In this document: positions 1 through 13,780 of the stretch, in pieces
Layout of the letters: the number at the start of each line of letters is the position of its first letter
How positions within the stretch are numbered: position 1 is the first letter of the stretch
Assembly (NCBI GenBank): GCA_027625915.1
Contig: JANTQA010000030.1
Span: forward strand, 3,968,001 to 4,032,000
Source of the DNA: Anaeramoeba flamelloides
Taxonomy: Eukaryota; Metamonada; Anaeramoebidae
Length of the DNA stretch: 64,000 bases
Direction of reading: 5' to 3'
The notes under the pieces: model-generated
The model's database searches: none
Seen by the model: the letters and a program-made list of their open reading frames with translations, nothing else
Told to the model about the DNA's origin: nothing
Program-made: the position numbers and the translations under genes

Positions 1-278
1 TAACAAAATAATAGTGTAATTGAAAAAATCATATCTAAGATCAAGAAAAATAATATCATATATATGCTCAATATTAGGAATCAATTTATACAACATTAAA
101 AATTTGTAGGAACAATTTTTTATTTAATTGTCAACCCTGTAGTAAATTAAAAATTATTATAAATTTTTGGGAAATAATAAAATGATATTATTGAATATCA
201 AAGATTCTCAATAAATATCAATATTTATCAGAGGTTTTTCTTTTTTTAAATGTTTCAATTTTCAGAAAGTTCAAAAGT

Positions 279-301
279 TATATATATATATATATATATA
301 T
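279..301. repeat. TA microsatellite
   Basis: Perfect TA dinucleotide run. Similar runs occur at 17465-17485, 26939-26958, 37158-37184, 53478-53513 and 62755-62779, several of them exactly at transposon ends. Confidence 0.9.
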
Positions 302-697
302 TTGATATTTAATTGATGGTCATACTGATTTTTTCAAATTCAAATTTTCGAAATAAATTTCAGGCATTGAAAAAATTATATAAATTGAACAAATACTAAA
401 AGCAAAGAAATACAAAATGATTATTAAACACCCACTATTAGGACCCCCCAAATTATCTGTTCCCCTAAAAATTTTTAAAAAAATGATTCAAGTATTATTT
501 ACAATTAATTTTTCAAAATTTCATTTTTTTTTTCATTAATTAATTCAATCATATTTCCATTTTCAGATTTCTCTTTTAAATACATCAAATAAATATTAAA
601 TAAACTTTGTAAAATAGTTTATTTTAAGTTGACTTTCGATCAATAAAAAACTTTTAATCATTTAAACTTTAATTAAAAAAATCCTAAAATTAACTTA

Positions 698-889
698 CAG
701 TCAGTTTCAAATTTAAGGCACAAACTTTCAACAAAATTTAAGGTACAATAAAAATCTCAAATTAATAAAAATCCTGATTCTAGTAAAATAAATTGCAAAA
801 ATTCAAATTCCAAATTTGGTGCCTTAATTTGAATTTTCCTGTTCCTTAAATTTCGTTCAAAGTTTGTACCTTAAATTTGAAACTGACTG
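698..889. mobile_element. MITE-like inverted-repeat element, copy 1
   Basis: A 192-bp element whose ends are inverted copies of each other for about 33 bp: it opens with CAGTCAGTTTCAAATTTAAG and closes with the reverse complement. It is flanked on both sides by TA (696-697 and 890-891). A TA target site and ends starting CAGT are features of Tc1/mariner-type DNA transposons; the element has no coding capacity, so it would be a non-autonomous member. A second, more diverged copy lies at 9273-9442. Confidence 0.8.
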
Positions 890-1010
890 TACGAATACCA
901 GAAAATCAATAAAACAGAAAAAAAAATTATCCAATTAACATCAATTTGATTATATGGTATTTTTTAATATTTTAATAAGACTTTTTATTAATTCTCATGA
1001 GTTTTGATCA

Positions 1011-1121
1011 ATGGATGAATTTTACCTATGGAGAATTAAAAAACGTTTTTCAGAATTTATTTTAATGGCGTTTGGAATTAGTTCCTTGGTTATGCCCCAT
1101 ATTAAGGAAAGTGTAAAATAA
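1011..1121 (+). other. short coding-like fragment, unidentified
   Basis: An ATG-to-TAA frame of 36 codons (reads MDEFYLWRIKKRF...) stands out from the surrounding stop-rich DNA because of its mixed composition and Trp/Arg content. It could be a terminal exon or a decayed gene fragment. A second frame over the same bases is open from 997. I do not recognise the protein, and nothing around it extends the frame convincingly. Confidence 0.2.
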
Positions 1122-1144
1122 ATTGAAAAAAATTTCATTTTAAT

Positions 1145-2011
1145 TATTTATTTAATTATTGTGAGAAAGTAGTAATCAAAGGAAATTTACTAAATAAAAA
1201 AAAGTAGAAAAATAATTAAAATATTAAAGTTTTACTATTATTATATCATTTAAATGACCAAACTCAAAAGTATCCACTGTCGTTAGATTTTCCAGGATTT
1301 GAAAGAAGTTAATAGAATCTTTGATTTTACTCTATTATTTCGAACCCTGGAAAACCGCCGTTATCTTTTTTAATTTGAGAAATAAAAAGAAAAATTTTGA
1401 AATTGTCTTTTAATTTCTTAAATTAAAAAAAAAATGATGTTAGGTTTTCTTGAGTTTTCTGTTTATTTGTAAAATCTATAGATTTTACACATAAAAAAGA
1501 AAACCCCAAGAAAAACACGGCACTCTATGACACTTGAAGATACTTCTCTGGAAATAGGAGGAGTAAAAACCCGATAGAAAGATTATTAGCCATAAATAAA
1601 TATTCCACAAATTGTAATTAATAAATTGATATTCCACTGTCGTTAAGTTTTTTTTTAATTTAAAAGAATAGAGTAAAATCTTTAATTTTGTTAAATTCTT
1701 TTGAATTAAAAAAAAACTAAGGCACTACTCCTAAAAGTGGGGCACAATGTACTCGAATTTGTATATTTTTTTACTATTTTAGGAATTTTTTATTTTCATT
1801 TTTTTTATTTTCATTTTTTCTTTATTACTTTCAGTTTTCTAACCATAAGAGCTTTGATATAAAATTCTCGACAAGAAAAATAAATTTGGTGATTTTGATT
1901 AACCAGATTAAAGAGTTTTTGAGTATTTTTCCGAAGGATAACATTTTTTTATAAGTTTTTTTTTAAATTTTGGTTAATTTTTTTTTCCATTTGATTCTGA
2001 TAAATTTATAT
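1145..2011 (-). mobile_element. family-B SINE-like retroelement, long copy
   Basis: Read on the minus strand this element ends in a motif TTTGATTAC..CCTTTCTCACAA followed by an (ATAA)n tail, the layout of a SINE or LINE 3' end. It matches 20761-21267 over most of its length, with about 275 bp (1270-1555) that the other copy lacks. That extra part contains an imperfect palindrome around 1285-1365. Other copies: 10810-11397, 51520-51645, and tail-like fragments near 2900-2997 and 63545-63640. Confidence 0.65.
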
Positions 2012-2507
2012 CTTTCACAATACCAAATAAAGTGATTTATTTTTTCATAATATTGAGTATAATAATCAAAAAATTTTTATTTTAAAAATCCAGTTTAAAT
2101 ATTTAATATTATTTACATATCAAATTTTATCTTATTTTTTACAACTAATTGATTTTGTGACATGTTATAAAAGAAAAAAAAATAATAAAAAATGATATTT
2201 TTTTCTCAACACCAGAAAGTTAAATATTATGTCATATAAAGTTAATAGAAGGATTTTAAAATTTTCAGTGATTTTAAATTCTAATTCAAAAATTTTAACA
2301 CACCAATCAAAAAATCAAGTAAAAAACAAAAAATCAACAATTCATCAAAATAGATTGTTTTAATAGTACATAATCTCATTTTTCAATACCACCCCTATTC
2401 TAAAAAAACAGTTTATATCATATTTTAAAAGATTTTCCCATATTTATATTTAGTTTTTTTTAATTGTTATATGATTAATTGGAGAGTGTTAATAATAAGG
2501 GCACATA

Positions 2508-2616
<109 letters not shown>

Positions 2617-2899
2617 CAGAGAACAATGTCTATATAAATAAATTTGTAAATATCATATACCACTCTCTGTATAGCGTCTATATGCTCTTAATTCTAAAGA
2701 ATTGAGCGAAACTAAAAATTTTACTCTATTCTTTTAAATGAAAAAAAAAAAAAACTAAACTATATTTAATCCAATTATTAATTATAAAATGTGGAATTTT
2801 AATTTATTAGATACCATTTCCCTGAGTTTTTAATCCATCCCAATCCTGGAAATATATGAGTTTTTTTAATTTTGCAATTACAATTATATTTTTATTTTA

Positions 2900-2997
2900 T
2901 TATTAAAATTTAATTACTTTTTCTTCCCAATCTCCTCTCTCTCTTTTTGTAATAAACTATCATTCATTACCCCTTATCCTCAATAAATAAAATAAAA
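2900..2997 (+). mobile_element. family-B 3' tail fragment
   Basis: A pyrimidine-rich stretch followed by ATTACCCCTTATCCTCAATA and an (ATAAA)n tail resembles the 3' ends of the family-B copies at 11300-11397 and 51545-51645. Only the 3' end is recognisable, as expected for a 5'-truncated retroposon. Confidence 0.4.
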
Positions 2998-3789
2998 TAA
3001 AAATACTAAGAATATCTTCTTTTATTAATTGTTTTACATAGGAGATATATTGAGTACATGAGAATTTTTTTTCATAATTTCGTGAAAAAATTACGTTATT
3101 TTTATAAGAATATCTGATTTTAGTGTTTCGTATTTTCATAAAAATAATTGATAAATTAGTTTTTCAATGGCATATAATATATTCTTATTATAATAAACAT
3201 TTTTTTTAATACCAGGTGCTTAAATTCTGATATATTCAATACCAACAACCAAGAAGAATACATTTAGGATTTTAAGTTGATTAATCAATAACAAACTTAA
3301 ACCAATAAAATAACCAAAAACCGAGTAAAAAATTATGAAACAAAAGATATATTTTTTTTTGATATCTTTTTTAAACCAGTGAGTACTTTTTATAAGATTT
3401 TCAATATATTAACTTTTTCAAACAATAAGATCTTAAAAAAACAAGAAATCAAAAAATTTAAAAGTGCTATTCTTCCCATAACAATATCTATGAGATATTT
3501 AAAGAAGGAAACCTGACCCTTTGAAAAAATTATTTTTTTTCAAAAAAATTACAATTCTAAAAATGTATCACTTTTTGAAAAAAAAGTACCAAAAAGAATA
3601 TGAATTTTTATTCAATTTTTGAAATAACAAATGGCACATTTTTTATTTTAGTTTAAAAAATGTTGATAAGAACACAATTAACAACGAAAACAAAGATTAT
3701 TACCCTTTAGGAACAAGTAAAAGGGGAGGTTTGTATTTTATGTTAAATTCAAGTCAGATAAAAATTGCTTTGTGTCAAAGTAATGTTGT

Positions 3790-4870
3790 GATCCGTTTTT
3801 ATTGAGGAAGTAACTACATTTCACCATATTGAAACTTTGTTACCAAAACATTGTTTGTAGCTCTATTTGTGAAAAGTAAACCCAAAGTAATTTTGAGTCA
3901 AATCTTTCATTTTTCGATTTTTTGAACTTTTTTTTTTGATTCAATTTTTGGTTTTATTAAATTATGTTTTGGATCTAGAAAGGTCTTTATACGAAAGAGT
4001 GTCATTAATCAAAGTGTAAACCAACAATTTAGACCGAAAAAGGTGTGTATTTGATATAAATATTTTTTTTTAGATGATCAAACACAAAAGATCACCTTTT
4101 CGAGATAAATTTTTTGAAATCAAAAAATAAAAAAAAAAAAACAGATAAACACCTATTTTTGAAAAATTTTTTTCTTTATATTCTTAATTTGTTTGAATCC
4201 AAACAATTTAAAACCGTGCATTTCAAGCGCGTTTCCAATTTATTATAATTTTAGATTTTCTTTTATGATAAATTTGATTATAAAATTAAATTTTGCAATA
4301 TTTTTATAAAAACAAGATATAAAACAGAACACTGTTTTAAAAATTAAAATAAGGCAGTAGAATTCTTAGAATCAAAAAACAGTTACAAAAAGATTCAACC
4401 CAAAATAAAAGAAAAATTTAGTAAAAATTTCCATCGGATTCAGAATTATTTTTAGTTTTCATTTTAATGGAAAATAAATCATTATAAAACCAAACAAATT
4501 TGTCCGATAAAATCTTTATCTCTGAAGAGGAATTAAATAAATATCCTATTTTCAGAAATAAAATCAAAAATTAGATGAATTAAATGAAAATATGATTTAT
4601 CAATTCATTTTGGAAATTCTTGAGAAATAACAAAGTAATTTGTCTCAAAAATTTCTCAAATAAAAAGTATTTCCATGAAGAATTAAAAATAAAAACGAAT
4701 TAAGAATAAGTAATTATATTAAATTTTACAGATAAGATCAAGAAATAAATGTTTTTTATTTATTTTTTCAAGATCAATTTTTTCATTTTCATGAATTCCA
4801 TTTTTATTAGTTGGTATGAAAACAAAATAAACTAGGATATATCCCACTTTCGTATCGATTAAAATATCAA
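3790..4870 (-). repeat. family-C dispersed repeat, minus copy
   Basis: The reverse complement matches, in the same order, the plus-strand copies at 15241-15915, 21820-22960 and 27180-28310. Landmarks are the GGATATATCC-like start, the stretch ATTTATTTCTTGATCTTATC, the block around ATTTAATTCATCTAATTCTA and, further on, the block around TAGATCCAAAAC. Length is about 1.1 kb. No open frame is conserved between copies, so these look like relics or a non-coding element. Confidence 0.6.
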
Positions 4871-6708
4871 TATATTTGGTTAATGAAATGATTTGAATCT
4901 TTCAGTTTCACATAAATGATGGCTCTCAAATTTTAAAAAAATTTTTACCCCCTTAACAAGTTATTTGGAAATAGTACAATAAAAAGTTTTCCAAAACAAC
5001 TTTAAAACAGGTTTTATTTTTCAATAGACACAACTTATTACACAAAATTAGAACGATTTTTTTGACCAAGTATATCAAAATCACTGAACAAAAAAATTCA
5101 ACATTACTTATTCAGATAATTCGTTTTTTAGATCTTTTATAAAAGCTTTTAAAGATATATTTCAAAAAAAATATATCTGAATGACTTTCGTTTTAATAAA
5201 TTTTTGAATATGACTTTTATCTCTTGAAATCCAGAAAAACAATTAAATTTCATTTTATAGGAATGAGTAAAATTTTTCCTGATCAAATTCATAATTTTGA
5301 GTTCGACCTAAAAACCCAAACCCTTTCCTTTTTGACGAGAAATGGCTTTTTTCAAAGGGGTTTCTTAAAAACTAGATAATAAAGACCTGAGAAGAAAATG
5401 GTTGGGCAGTTGAAAAAAACAGATCAATAAGTCAAAGTTGAAATTCCTAAAATTTTATTTATCATTGTTCTTCTTGATCTCAAGAGACAAACGACATATT
5501 CTAGAATTTATTGACACTCAATTCCTTAACATAACATTATTTTTGAAAAGGCCCTTAAATATAACACACTCTTTATTTCTATTTGATTTGAAAATTAAAA
5601 GTCCAAATTAAAAAAAAAAATAAAGAACATTAAAAAAAATATTTCCTTGAAAAAAGGAATAAAACCAACCAACCAACCAGACTCAAATCAAGATTTAGGT
5701 TCCTTGATCAAAATCAAATCTGAATTCAATTTAAAAATAAACTGATCAAAAAAATCATTTCATCAAACAATTTTTTAATTTTAAAGACTAATCCCCCCAA
5801 AAATATTTTATAAGGTTTAAAAGTTAAACCAGCAAATTATTGTCTTTTTTTTAAATCAAGTTAAATTTCTCAAAAAAGTTGGCAAAAAAATTTTTTTGTT
5901 GAAAATAGAATTTTAAATTCTCAATAATATGAATAACATTTACTTAAAAAATTGAACCATCAAATCTCTCAAAAATTTCACACTTATTCTTAAAATAGAA
6001 TGAATGACAGCAATTAATATTTTAAGAAATTCGAAATATTGATCAGAAAATATTTTTTCAATCAGAATTTACTCCTATTAGTTTAAAATGAAATCAAATC
6101 TAATCAATCTTCTTTCAGAAATGAAAAAATAAAAATCACAATGAAGAGACTGTTTTTTTCATAAACAACCTCTAAATTCAAAGAATATTCTAAGAATAAA
6201 ATTCTATAAGTTGGAAACCAGCAATAAAGTCAAAAATAATAATTTGATTTTTTAATAAGGAAAAGGGTTTCTTCAATCATAAATTACTGTAAAAATATTC
6301 ATGTTATGTGAAAGAGCTTAATAAGATTATATTTCTCAATTTACTATTTTTGTTTCGATATTGTTTGACATCCATTAAATTTTCAATTTTTAAAAATTAT
6401 TATCTATTTCTCAAAAGGTAAAAAAACAAATCAAATAATTCACTTTGTTTTCAACCAGTTTCTCACCCATATTTTTCTTTCATTTTATCTGAAGAATTAA
6501 ATTCGAAAATATTTTCTCATTGAAAACTAAGCTAGATTTGTTTGGTTAAACAGGATTAATCTTTCCCTGAAATAAAATGAGATTTTTGTTGATAATTTTT
6601 CATTTTTTTTTTTGATAATAATTATTGTTTAATTGTTTTTTTTTTCTTTTGGAAAAAAATAAAAGAAATTTATTTTATAATTCTCTTTTCTTATTTAAAT
6701 TTTAAGCT

Positions 6709-7591
6709 ATGGAAGAAACCAAAATTGTTGTAATTGGAGGAGGTGGTGTTGGGAAATCTGCAATGACTATTCGATTTTTACAAAATTACTTTGTAACTGA
6801 TTATGGTAACTCTTTATTCTTTTTTGTAATTGAGATTTGATTTTGGTTTTACACTTTTCGTTTTATTAATTGTCAAAAATATATTTCCATAACCCTAACA
6901 GATCCAACAATTGAAGAATCCTATCGAAAACAAATCCTTGTTGACAACAACCCAGTACTTCTTGATGTGTTAGATACTGCAGGCCAAGAGGAATATTCAG
7001 CAATGAGAGAACAGGTAATAAATTTTTCTATCCAAAATTAAATAATTTTTTTTCCGATCATTTGAAATTTTTAATTTTTTAAAAGTTACAACAATTAATC
7101 TTCAACTCAATTTCCTGTTCCAAGAAATTGAAAATATATTTTTTCAACTCACACAAAAAAAGTCCGTCATCTTCAAGAATACTCAAAATTCCCTTCTTTG
7201 TTTCTAATTTAACTGTATTTATATCCATTAAAAACGTTTTGTTATTTGTATTTCATAGTATATGGAATCTGGTGAAGGATTTTTAATTGTTTACTCAATC
7301 GCTGATAATGGAAGCTTTGAAGAAGTCCCAGAGCTATACCAGACTGTCCTACGAGTGAAAGATTCTGAAAAATACCCAACTGTAATTTGTGGAAACAAAT
7401 GTGATCTTGAAAAGTCAAGAGAGGTAACTTTAAACGAGGGGAAAAGCATTGCAAAAAGCTACCAAGTCCCCTTTTATGAGACCTCAGCAAAAACAATGAA
7501 AAATTTAGAATCTGTATTCCATGAAATTGTAAGGGAAATCAGGAAAATACAAACACCAAAGAAAAAGAGGTCTAAGTGCTCCATACTATAA
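6709..7591 (+). CDS. Ras-family small GTPase (3 exons)
   Basis: Exons 6709-6805, 6902-7014 and 7259-7591 join in phase through GT-AG introns of 96 and 244 bp to give a 180-residue protein. Numbering is identical to classical Ras through the switch regions: P-loop GGGGVGKS at 10-17, Thr35 in switch I ([12 protein letters not shown]), DTAGQEEY at 57-64 with Gln61, NKCD guanine-specificity motif and ETSAK near 145. The C-terminus is a Lys/Arg-rich stretch followed by the CaaX box CSIL; a terminal Leu favours geranylgeranylation and so membrane anchoring. As a Ras GTPase it would cycle between GTP and GDP forms to relay receptor or polarity signals. All catalytic residues are present, so it should be active. 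It could equally be called Rap/Ras-like; the exact subfamily cannot be set by eye. An AATAAA-type poly(A) context follows the stop. Confidence 0.95.
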
Positions 7592-8039
7592 TATCAGAGA
7601 ATTTTTAATAAAATGAAAATTAATTTGAACTGTGAAATTTAATTATTTTTTTTTATTGTATTTATTATTAATGAAATTAATTAGATCAATTAATTTATTC
7701 TTAAAAAAATTCAATTTTGAAAATTACTAGAAAAAATGATCTAATTTATTTATCTTTTAAAAAAAATAATTCTTAAAGTAGGAAAAAACAAATAATTGTA
7801 CCCAAATATAACTTATTTCCATCTCAATAAAACAGTATTATTAATTATAAACATTTCAAAAATGTTTTATTCAAAGAAAAAGTCAAAAAAAAAAAAAAAT
7901 AAAAAGATGTTAATAATTTTTAATTTTATTTGATATTTTTTTTTATATGTTATCGACATAAAAAATGTAAACTTAATTCTCAAAATTCTATTTATAAATT
8001 TGTTTCGATTAAATTGTTATAAAAGTTATAAATAAAATC

Positions 8040-8135
8040 ATATCTAGTCAAGAGAGAATTTTGATGTAGTTATATTTGTGACTTCTAATTCAAAGTTACC
8101 AAACATTGGATTTGATCCATACAGTCATTCGAAAT
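8040..8135 (+). repeat. family-J short repeat
   Basis: Resembles 19665-19800 and the reverse complement of 38150-38290 (shared blocks around AAGAGAGAATTTTGA and CTTCCAATTCAAAG). In all three cases it lies close to a family-A element, so it may be a former part of, or preferred target for, that element. Confidence 0.5.
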
Positions 8136-8573
8136 AATTTTTATAGTTTTTTTGATTTTTTTTTTTTTTTTTCATTAATGACCAAATTCTCAATTAGGAA
8201 AACATGGTCAGGAATTGGTAATGCATTTGAAGTTTTAAATGAAAACAAATTCCATTTATTATACCATTAAACATGTTTGTGTTTTTTTTTTTTTAGATTA
8301 TTGAGATCAGAAAAATTATATCACAATATTACTTTACATTTTGACGATAAATCATAGCCTTTCCATATCAAATATAATATTATGTTCACGAATACAACAA
8401 ATCTATTATCAAGCCCCCCCATGTACCCATCCACAAAAATCATAACATTACCAATGAAATAAAAAATAAAAAAAATACCTTTTTATGAAAAAAAGTTTGA
8501 GAAATTCAAAGTTCATTTTTTCAATTGTATATTTTTTGTTTTTAATTTATTTTAATTTTTCTTTTTTGTTTCT

Positions 8574-9106
8574 AAACCCCAATTCAAAATTTTTAACACA
8601 CAAAAATTCGATTTGTGAAAAAAAAAACTTATTTAATCAATCCAAGAAGAAATACCAAATTAGAACCATTCACTAATTGAGATGTTAACACTTGTTTATA
8701 AATTACAATACTTGCAAAACAATAAATAAATAATTAACCATACAAATAAATCATGGGTGTTTTAAAAATTTTGGAGAGAGCAAAACAAAAAAATGCATTA
8801 GTAAATTTGTTTAAATTCTATTAGGAATATTGATCAATCAAATGGTTAGATACTACCAACTAATTTTATTTGAGTTCTTCTATTTGGAAAAACTTGGCTT
8901 TAACCTAATATCAATGGTTGAAAAAAAAATTTGATCGAACGAAGCAAATTACGTAATTCAAACAATGAAATGAAAACAAAAACGAAAAGATGAAAAAATG
9001 ATTTTCATATTTTTTAAAAATCAAAATTATCTCCAATTTCAATGAAATTGTATTATTGTGATTGTTTGTAACGTTTTAACTGTGTCTAAAATTTTGAATT
9101 TTAGTT
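8574..9106 (+). mobile_element. family-A inverted-repeat element, copy 1
   Basis: About 530 bp, non-coding. The left end (CAATTCAAAATTTTTAACAC) is the approximate inverse of the right end (GTGT..AAAATTTTGAATTTTAG), giving terminal inverted repeats of about 20 bp. Internal landmarks shared by all copies are GGAGAGAGCAAAACAAAAAA, CAAATGGTTAGATACTA and a short AAAAGATGAAAAAATGA block. Copies: 15921-16463, 18940-19660, 38317-38821, 50623-51150, with diverged ones at about 9455-9980 and 33220-34090. Confidence 0.8.
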
Positions 9107-9272
9107 TATTTTGAAAATTTTCTTTTTTTTTTATATGAATTTTGAATAATTTACATGGTAATTATTCTTTCTAATTTAAATTATATTGAACTTGGTTCAA
9201 GAAAAAATAATCTTGAGCTTATGATTATTCATCTACCCATGAAATAAATTAAGATAACGAAAATTCATTTAA

Positions 9273-9442
9273 CGCCAGTTTCACTTTTAAGACACAAACT
9301 TTCAACTAAATTTAAGGCACAAAAAAAATCTCAAATTAAAATACAAAATTCAGATTCTAGAAAAATAATTTGTAAAAAAAAAAAATCCAAATTTTGTGCC
9401 TTAATTTGGGATTTTTCTGTACCTTAAATTTGAAACTGACTG
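9273..9442. mobile_element. MITE-like inverted-repeat element, copy 2
   Basis: Diverged copy of 698-889. The right end (CCTTAAATTTGAAACTGACTG followed by TA) is nearly perfect; the left end has lost its first bases. The interior order is the same (CAAACTTTCAAC, then AATTTAAGGCACAA, then a GTGCCTTAATTTG block). Confidence 0.75.
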
Positions 9443-9454
9443 TAATATAAACCC

Positions 9455-9980
9455 GATTCCAAAAATTTGGATACACCCAAAATCAAAAATCGGTAAAAAA
9501 ATCCCAATTTATTCATTTTTCCTAACCTAATATATAAAAAAAAATAAATTACCCAGTATTAATGTTTTATAGGTAACCACTTTCATCTTAATAAAAGAAA
9601 ACAATATAAAACAAAAAGAATAAAAATAAATGTGTACAAATTGATGAAGATGGCCTACACAAACAATAATATTGGTAAATTTGTTGATATTTCATCAACA
9701 ATAATTGATCGATCAAATGATTAGATATCATCAACTAATCTTATGTCATTCTTCAATTTAACAAACTCAACACTAATCTTCTATCAACAATCGAAAAAAA
9801 AACACCAGATCTAACAAAACTGATTACGTAACTGAAAAAAAAAGAAATGAAAAAATAAAACAAAGAAGAAAAAAATGAAATAGTTTGTAAAATCCAAATT
9901 ATTTCTAAAATTGATTTTAATGTCTGGTATTGTTGTTCTTTCAACGGTTTAAACCGTGTCATAATTTTTATAATTTATTA
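9455..9980 (+). mobile_element. family-A element, diverged copy
   Basis: Shows the family-A order GATCGATCAAATGATTAGATA, AACTCAACACTAATCTTCTA, GATTACGTAA, then a GTGTCATAATTT right end, but with many substitutions and poor ends. It immediately follows the MITE copy ending at 9442. Confidence 0.5.
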
Positions 9981-10809
9981 TATATAAATTAATCTTAAAA
10001 TGTGTAAAAAAAAGAATAAATAAAGGGTTGTAAAAAAAGATAGATTGCCTCAAAAATGTTTTAAAACTACGTTTATTTTAATTTTTCTTACACAATATGT
10101 TAAAGTTATTTTGAAAATTGTTACAGAAAGATTTCGAATAGAACTCTAAACCATACAAAAAAAAAAATATTAATTATTTTATTTTTTTATGATTGAATCA
10201 TAACTAAAGTAAAATAGAACTTGAAATTTTTAACTAAATTTTTCGAAAAAAAAATGTTATTCATATATCAAATAAGCATATAGACTGAAAATGTGTATTG
10301 ATTAAAAATAAATTACACCATTGCTGATATTTATCAAATCAATATGTGTAAAATTAAAATAACCAGGGAAAATGAGATTGTTTTGAATGGAATCTTACTT
10401 AACGTTTTTTCAAAATAAATAATTCTTATATAAAAAATCTACGATAATATCTCTTAAAAATATACTATGAAAACAGTCTATGATTTTTCCCCTAACTAAT
10501 ATTAATTCACACCTAGAATAAGTTTTTTAAAAAATGTACAGTGATTACTTGATACTACCAAGATACTGAAGCATTATAACAGTTTGGGAAACTTGAAAAT
10601 TCAAGTAAAAAAAAAAAAAAAAAGATTACAATATCATTGCGAAAAAAAAAAAAAAAAAACAAGACCAAACATATATATTAATTATAACAATTAAACAATT
10701 TAACCACTAATAAAGGTTCATGACCAACTACCAAAAAAACCAAAATTAATTGAAAGTATTAAAAATATGATGTTGATAGTCTTAATTTAATCATTTTTAT
10801 TGAATCATT

Positions 10810-11397
10810 TCTATCTACCAGGGTTTTACTCCTCATGTTTCATGAGAAGTGTCGTCAAGTGACGTTGAGTGCCTAGATTTTCTTGAGGTTGTATATTTTA
10901 TTTCTTAAGTTTTCTAGGTTTTGTTTGAGGTTTTCTATTTTATTTATGAAGTGTTCTGGGTTTTTTTTTTTGCTTTTTGAAATAAACGGAAAATTTTAAT
11001 AAAATTTCAGTTTATTTCAAAAAATCAAAAAAAACTCACCAAAATCTATCGATTTTCCAAATAAATAGAAAACTCAAGAAAACGTAATAGCACTTTTTTT
11101 TAATTTAAGAAATTAAAAGAATATTTAAGAAATTCTCTTTTTCATTCTCAAATAAAAAAAAATCTAATAACATTTTTTCAGGATTTGAAATAATTTCGTA
11201 AAATCAAGGATTTTACTCAATTCTTTCAAAAATTGGAAAAAATAACGACAGTAAATAATTTTTTATATGGTCTTATATATAATATAATATTTTTATACTT
11301 TAGTATTTTAAATATTTTTCTTTTTCTTATTTTTATTTAATAAATATTCTTTGATTACTCCTTTCTCTCAATAAATAAATAAAATAAATAAATTTTT
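10810..11397 (+). mobile_element. family-B SINE-like retroelement, plus copy
   Basis: Runs from GGGTTTTACTCCTCATG to an (ATAA)n tail after CTTTGATTACTCCTTTCTCTC. It matches the 1145-1575 part of the first copy in reverse complement. Because it starts inside the longer copies, it looks 5'-truncated, as is usual for target-primed retroposition. Non-coding. Confidence 0.65.
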
Positions 11398-13780
11398 ATT
11401 GAACCTTTCTTATTCTTGGCCAATTTCTTCAAAAAACCATTATGTACAAAAATATTTTTTTCCCCTTTATTATTTACCAATTTTTTTTTTCTATTTCAAA
11501 CTTATCGATAATTCCAAAGTGTTTTTCCAATGAATAATAACCGTGGAATACCATTGTTTTTTATAATATAGTATTCTAAAAGGAAAATAAAGTAAAAATA
11601 TAACCCAAATCTACCTAGTATTTCTTCAATGATAATAATTAATAATTTCTTTTTCTTTTTCTTTCAGACATTAAAAAATAATGTAATTACTTTTTTTTAG
11701 TTATTAATCCTAAGAAAATTTAAAATATAAGAATTTTTTTCCCCAACTTATTGATTGCAATTATATTCTTCTTCTTTAGAATTTTAGAAATTGTGTAATC
11801 GTGAGAAAAAAATATTTTTTTAGAAAAGTTTAATATAGAGATTTAAATTATTCTTATTGAAATGAAACTATTCCTACATTAATGATTATTTTATTTCTCG
11901 AAATTGGGCATTTTCATTATTTTAATCTAAAATCATAACTCTTATTTTCAAAATATTTTTCAATTTTAATATTCCAATTTTTTTTTTTTTTTTTGATTCC
12001 TTAATAAGTTGAGATCCAGCTACCAATAATAATTTGAGGAATAGGATAATAAAAAAAAACACATCCTTGTGAAAAAAGTGATTATTTTTTTATTTTTTGA
12101 GATTATCAGAATTAAAACTTTTTTAAAGTATACTATATTACTTCAGTCAAAACATTTTTTTTTAAAAGTACTTTATTCCTTCCCACATCAACACCAACTC
12201 CACATTTAAAGTTTTTTTCCAATCGCTTTTTATTTTTTAAAAATAGAAAAACACAAAAAGTTAATAATTCTGAAAAAATCCTCACTTTTTGAAAACCTCT
12301 CTGTAATGATTTATAGTTTTTTAGAATAACAAAAAATGTAAGAAAAGTAATTCGTAAAAAAATGAATTATTTAAATATACTCCACAAACTTAAAGGTTAT
12401 TGAAAATAACCCCATTTTACAAGATATGTTGGTCAAAGCCTTGCTGAATTATATATTTGATCTCTTTATAACGATTAGAACTCAAAAATTTCAAATATAA
12501 TAGAATTTGAAATTATACTTAATCAAATTCTTAATTTGGGAGTTGATGTGAAAATCCACAGCACAACACGATCATGAAAAAATTTTTTCAAAAAAAAATC
12601 AAACATTTACTAATTTTTCACTTTTTGATAACTTCACTTATAATAAACACTATTAGTTAATAAAGGATCTTGGATCAAAAAATACTTTTAAAGGTATTTA
12701 ACAATTTAAGTTGGAAAATTCAATTTTCAAGTAAGATTTTTTTCAAATTTAATAGCAAAAAATTTGAATATTTTTATTTACACAGTTAAGAGGTTATAAT
12801 CATATATTTTAAAAGTATTTTAAATTTAATAATAACCTTTCAAACTGATAACCAATTATTTGGACTATTATGAAATTATTTCTTAATATAAATTTAAAAA
12901 AATCTTTTTTATTTTGATTTTCCAATAATTATCCTCAGTAATTTTTTTTCTCTGTTTCAGTTTTATTAGATGAGTACAATGTTTTCATAACTATTCGTTA
13001 TTATCTATCAAAGTAAATATCTCCAAGTTGAATTAATCTATAATTCATTCTTCCGTTTATTTGTAGTTTTTTACCGGAAAAATACCTTTTTTTCTAGACT
13101 AGATACTTTTAAAAAAGATGGTTATACTAACAACAATAAATACAATAGCCTCAAGATTTTAAAGTTCTGTAATTTTGATTATATTGTGAATAAACTTTAT
13201 AATTCAAGATGAAAGGTTAAGGAATGGATTAATTTTGTCTAACTTTTTTTTTTCAATTTTTTTTTTTCATACTATTAACTAGTATTGATAAAAGTTGATT
13301 TTTTCAAAGGCTTTTATTGGAAACCAGAAAGAATATTGGTCGAAGAAGAAAAATGGTTTTGTTGCAAAAAACACCAACTTTGAATGAATAATTTAATCAA
13401 ACAGAAATTCAAATCACTATTTACTGATAAATTCAAATAAATATCCAAAAATTTTTTGATTCATTTTCCTTTTTAAAGGTTTTTATAATCATTTTGAATA
13501 TAACATTCTATAGGCTTAAATGCTGAGAAACTTTGTAAAATTAGTTGTTCCTTCAAAATATTCTTACTCTCGAGAGTTGTTTTAAAAGTTGAGCTACTAG
13601 ATTACAAAAATGGTAATTTAACTAAAAAATTCATTAAATAAATTTGAATTTATCAGTATGCAAAATTTGCTCGTTCTTCTTGATCTCAAAAGACACAGGA
13701 TATGACTCAACCATTTTTTTTTTATCAACACGACACCTAGAGTCACTTTATTTTCAATAGTCCTTAAAATCAGAAAAATA

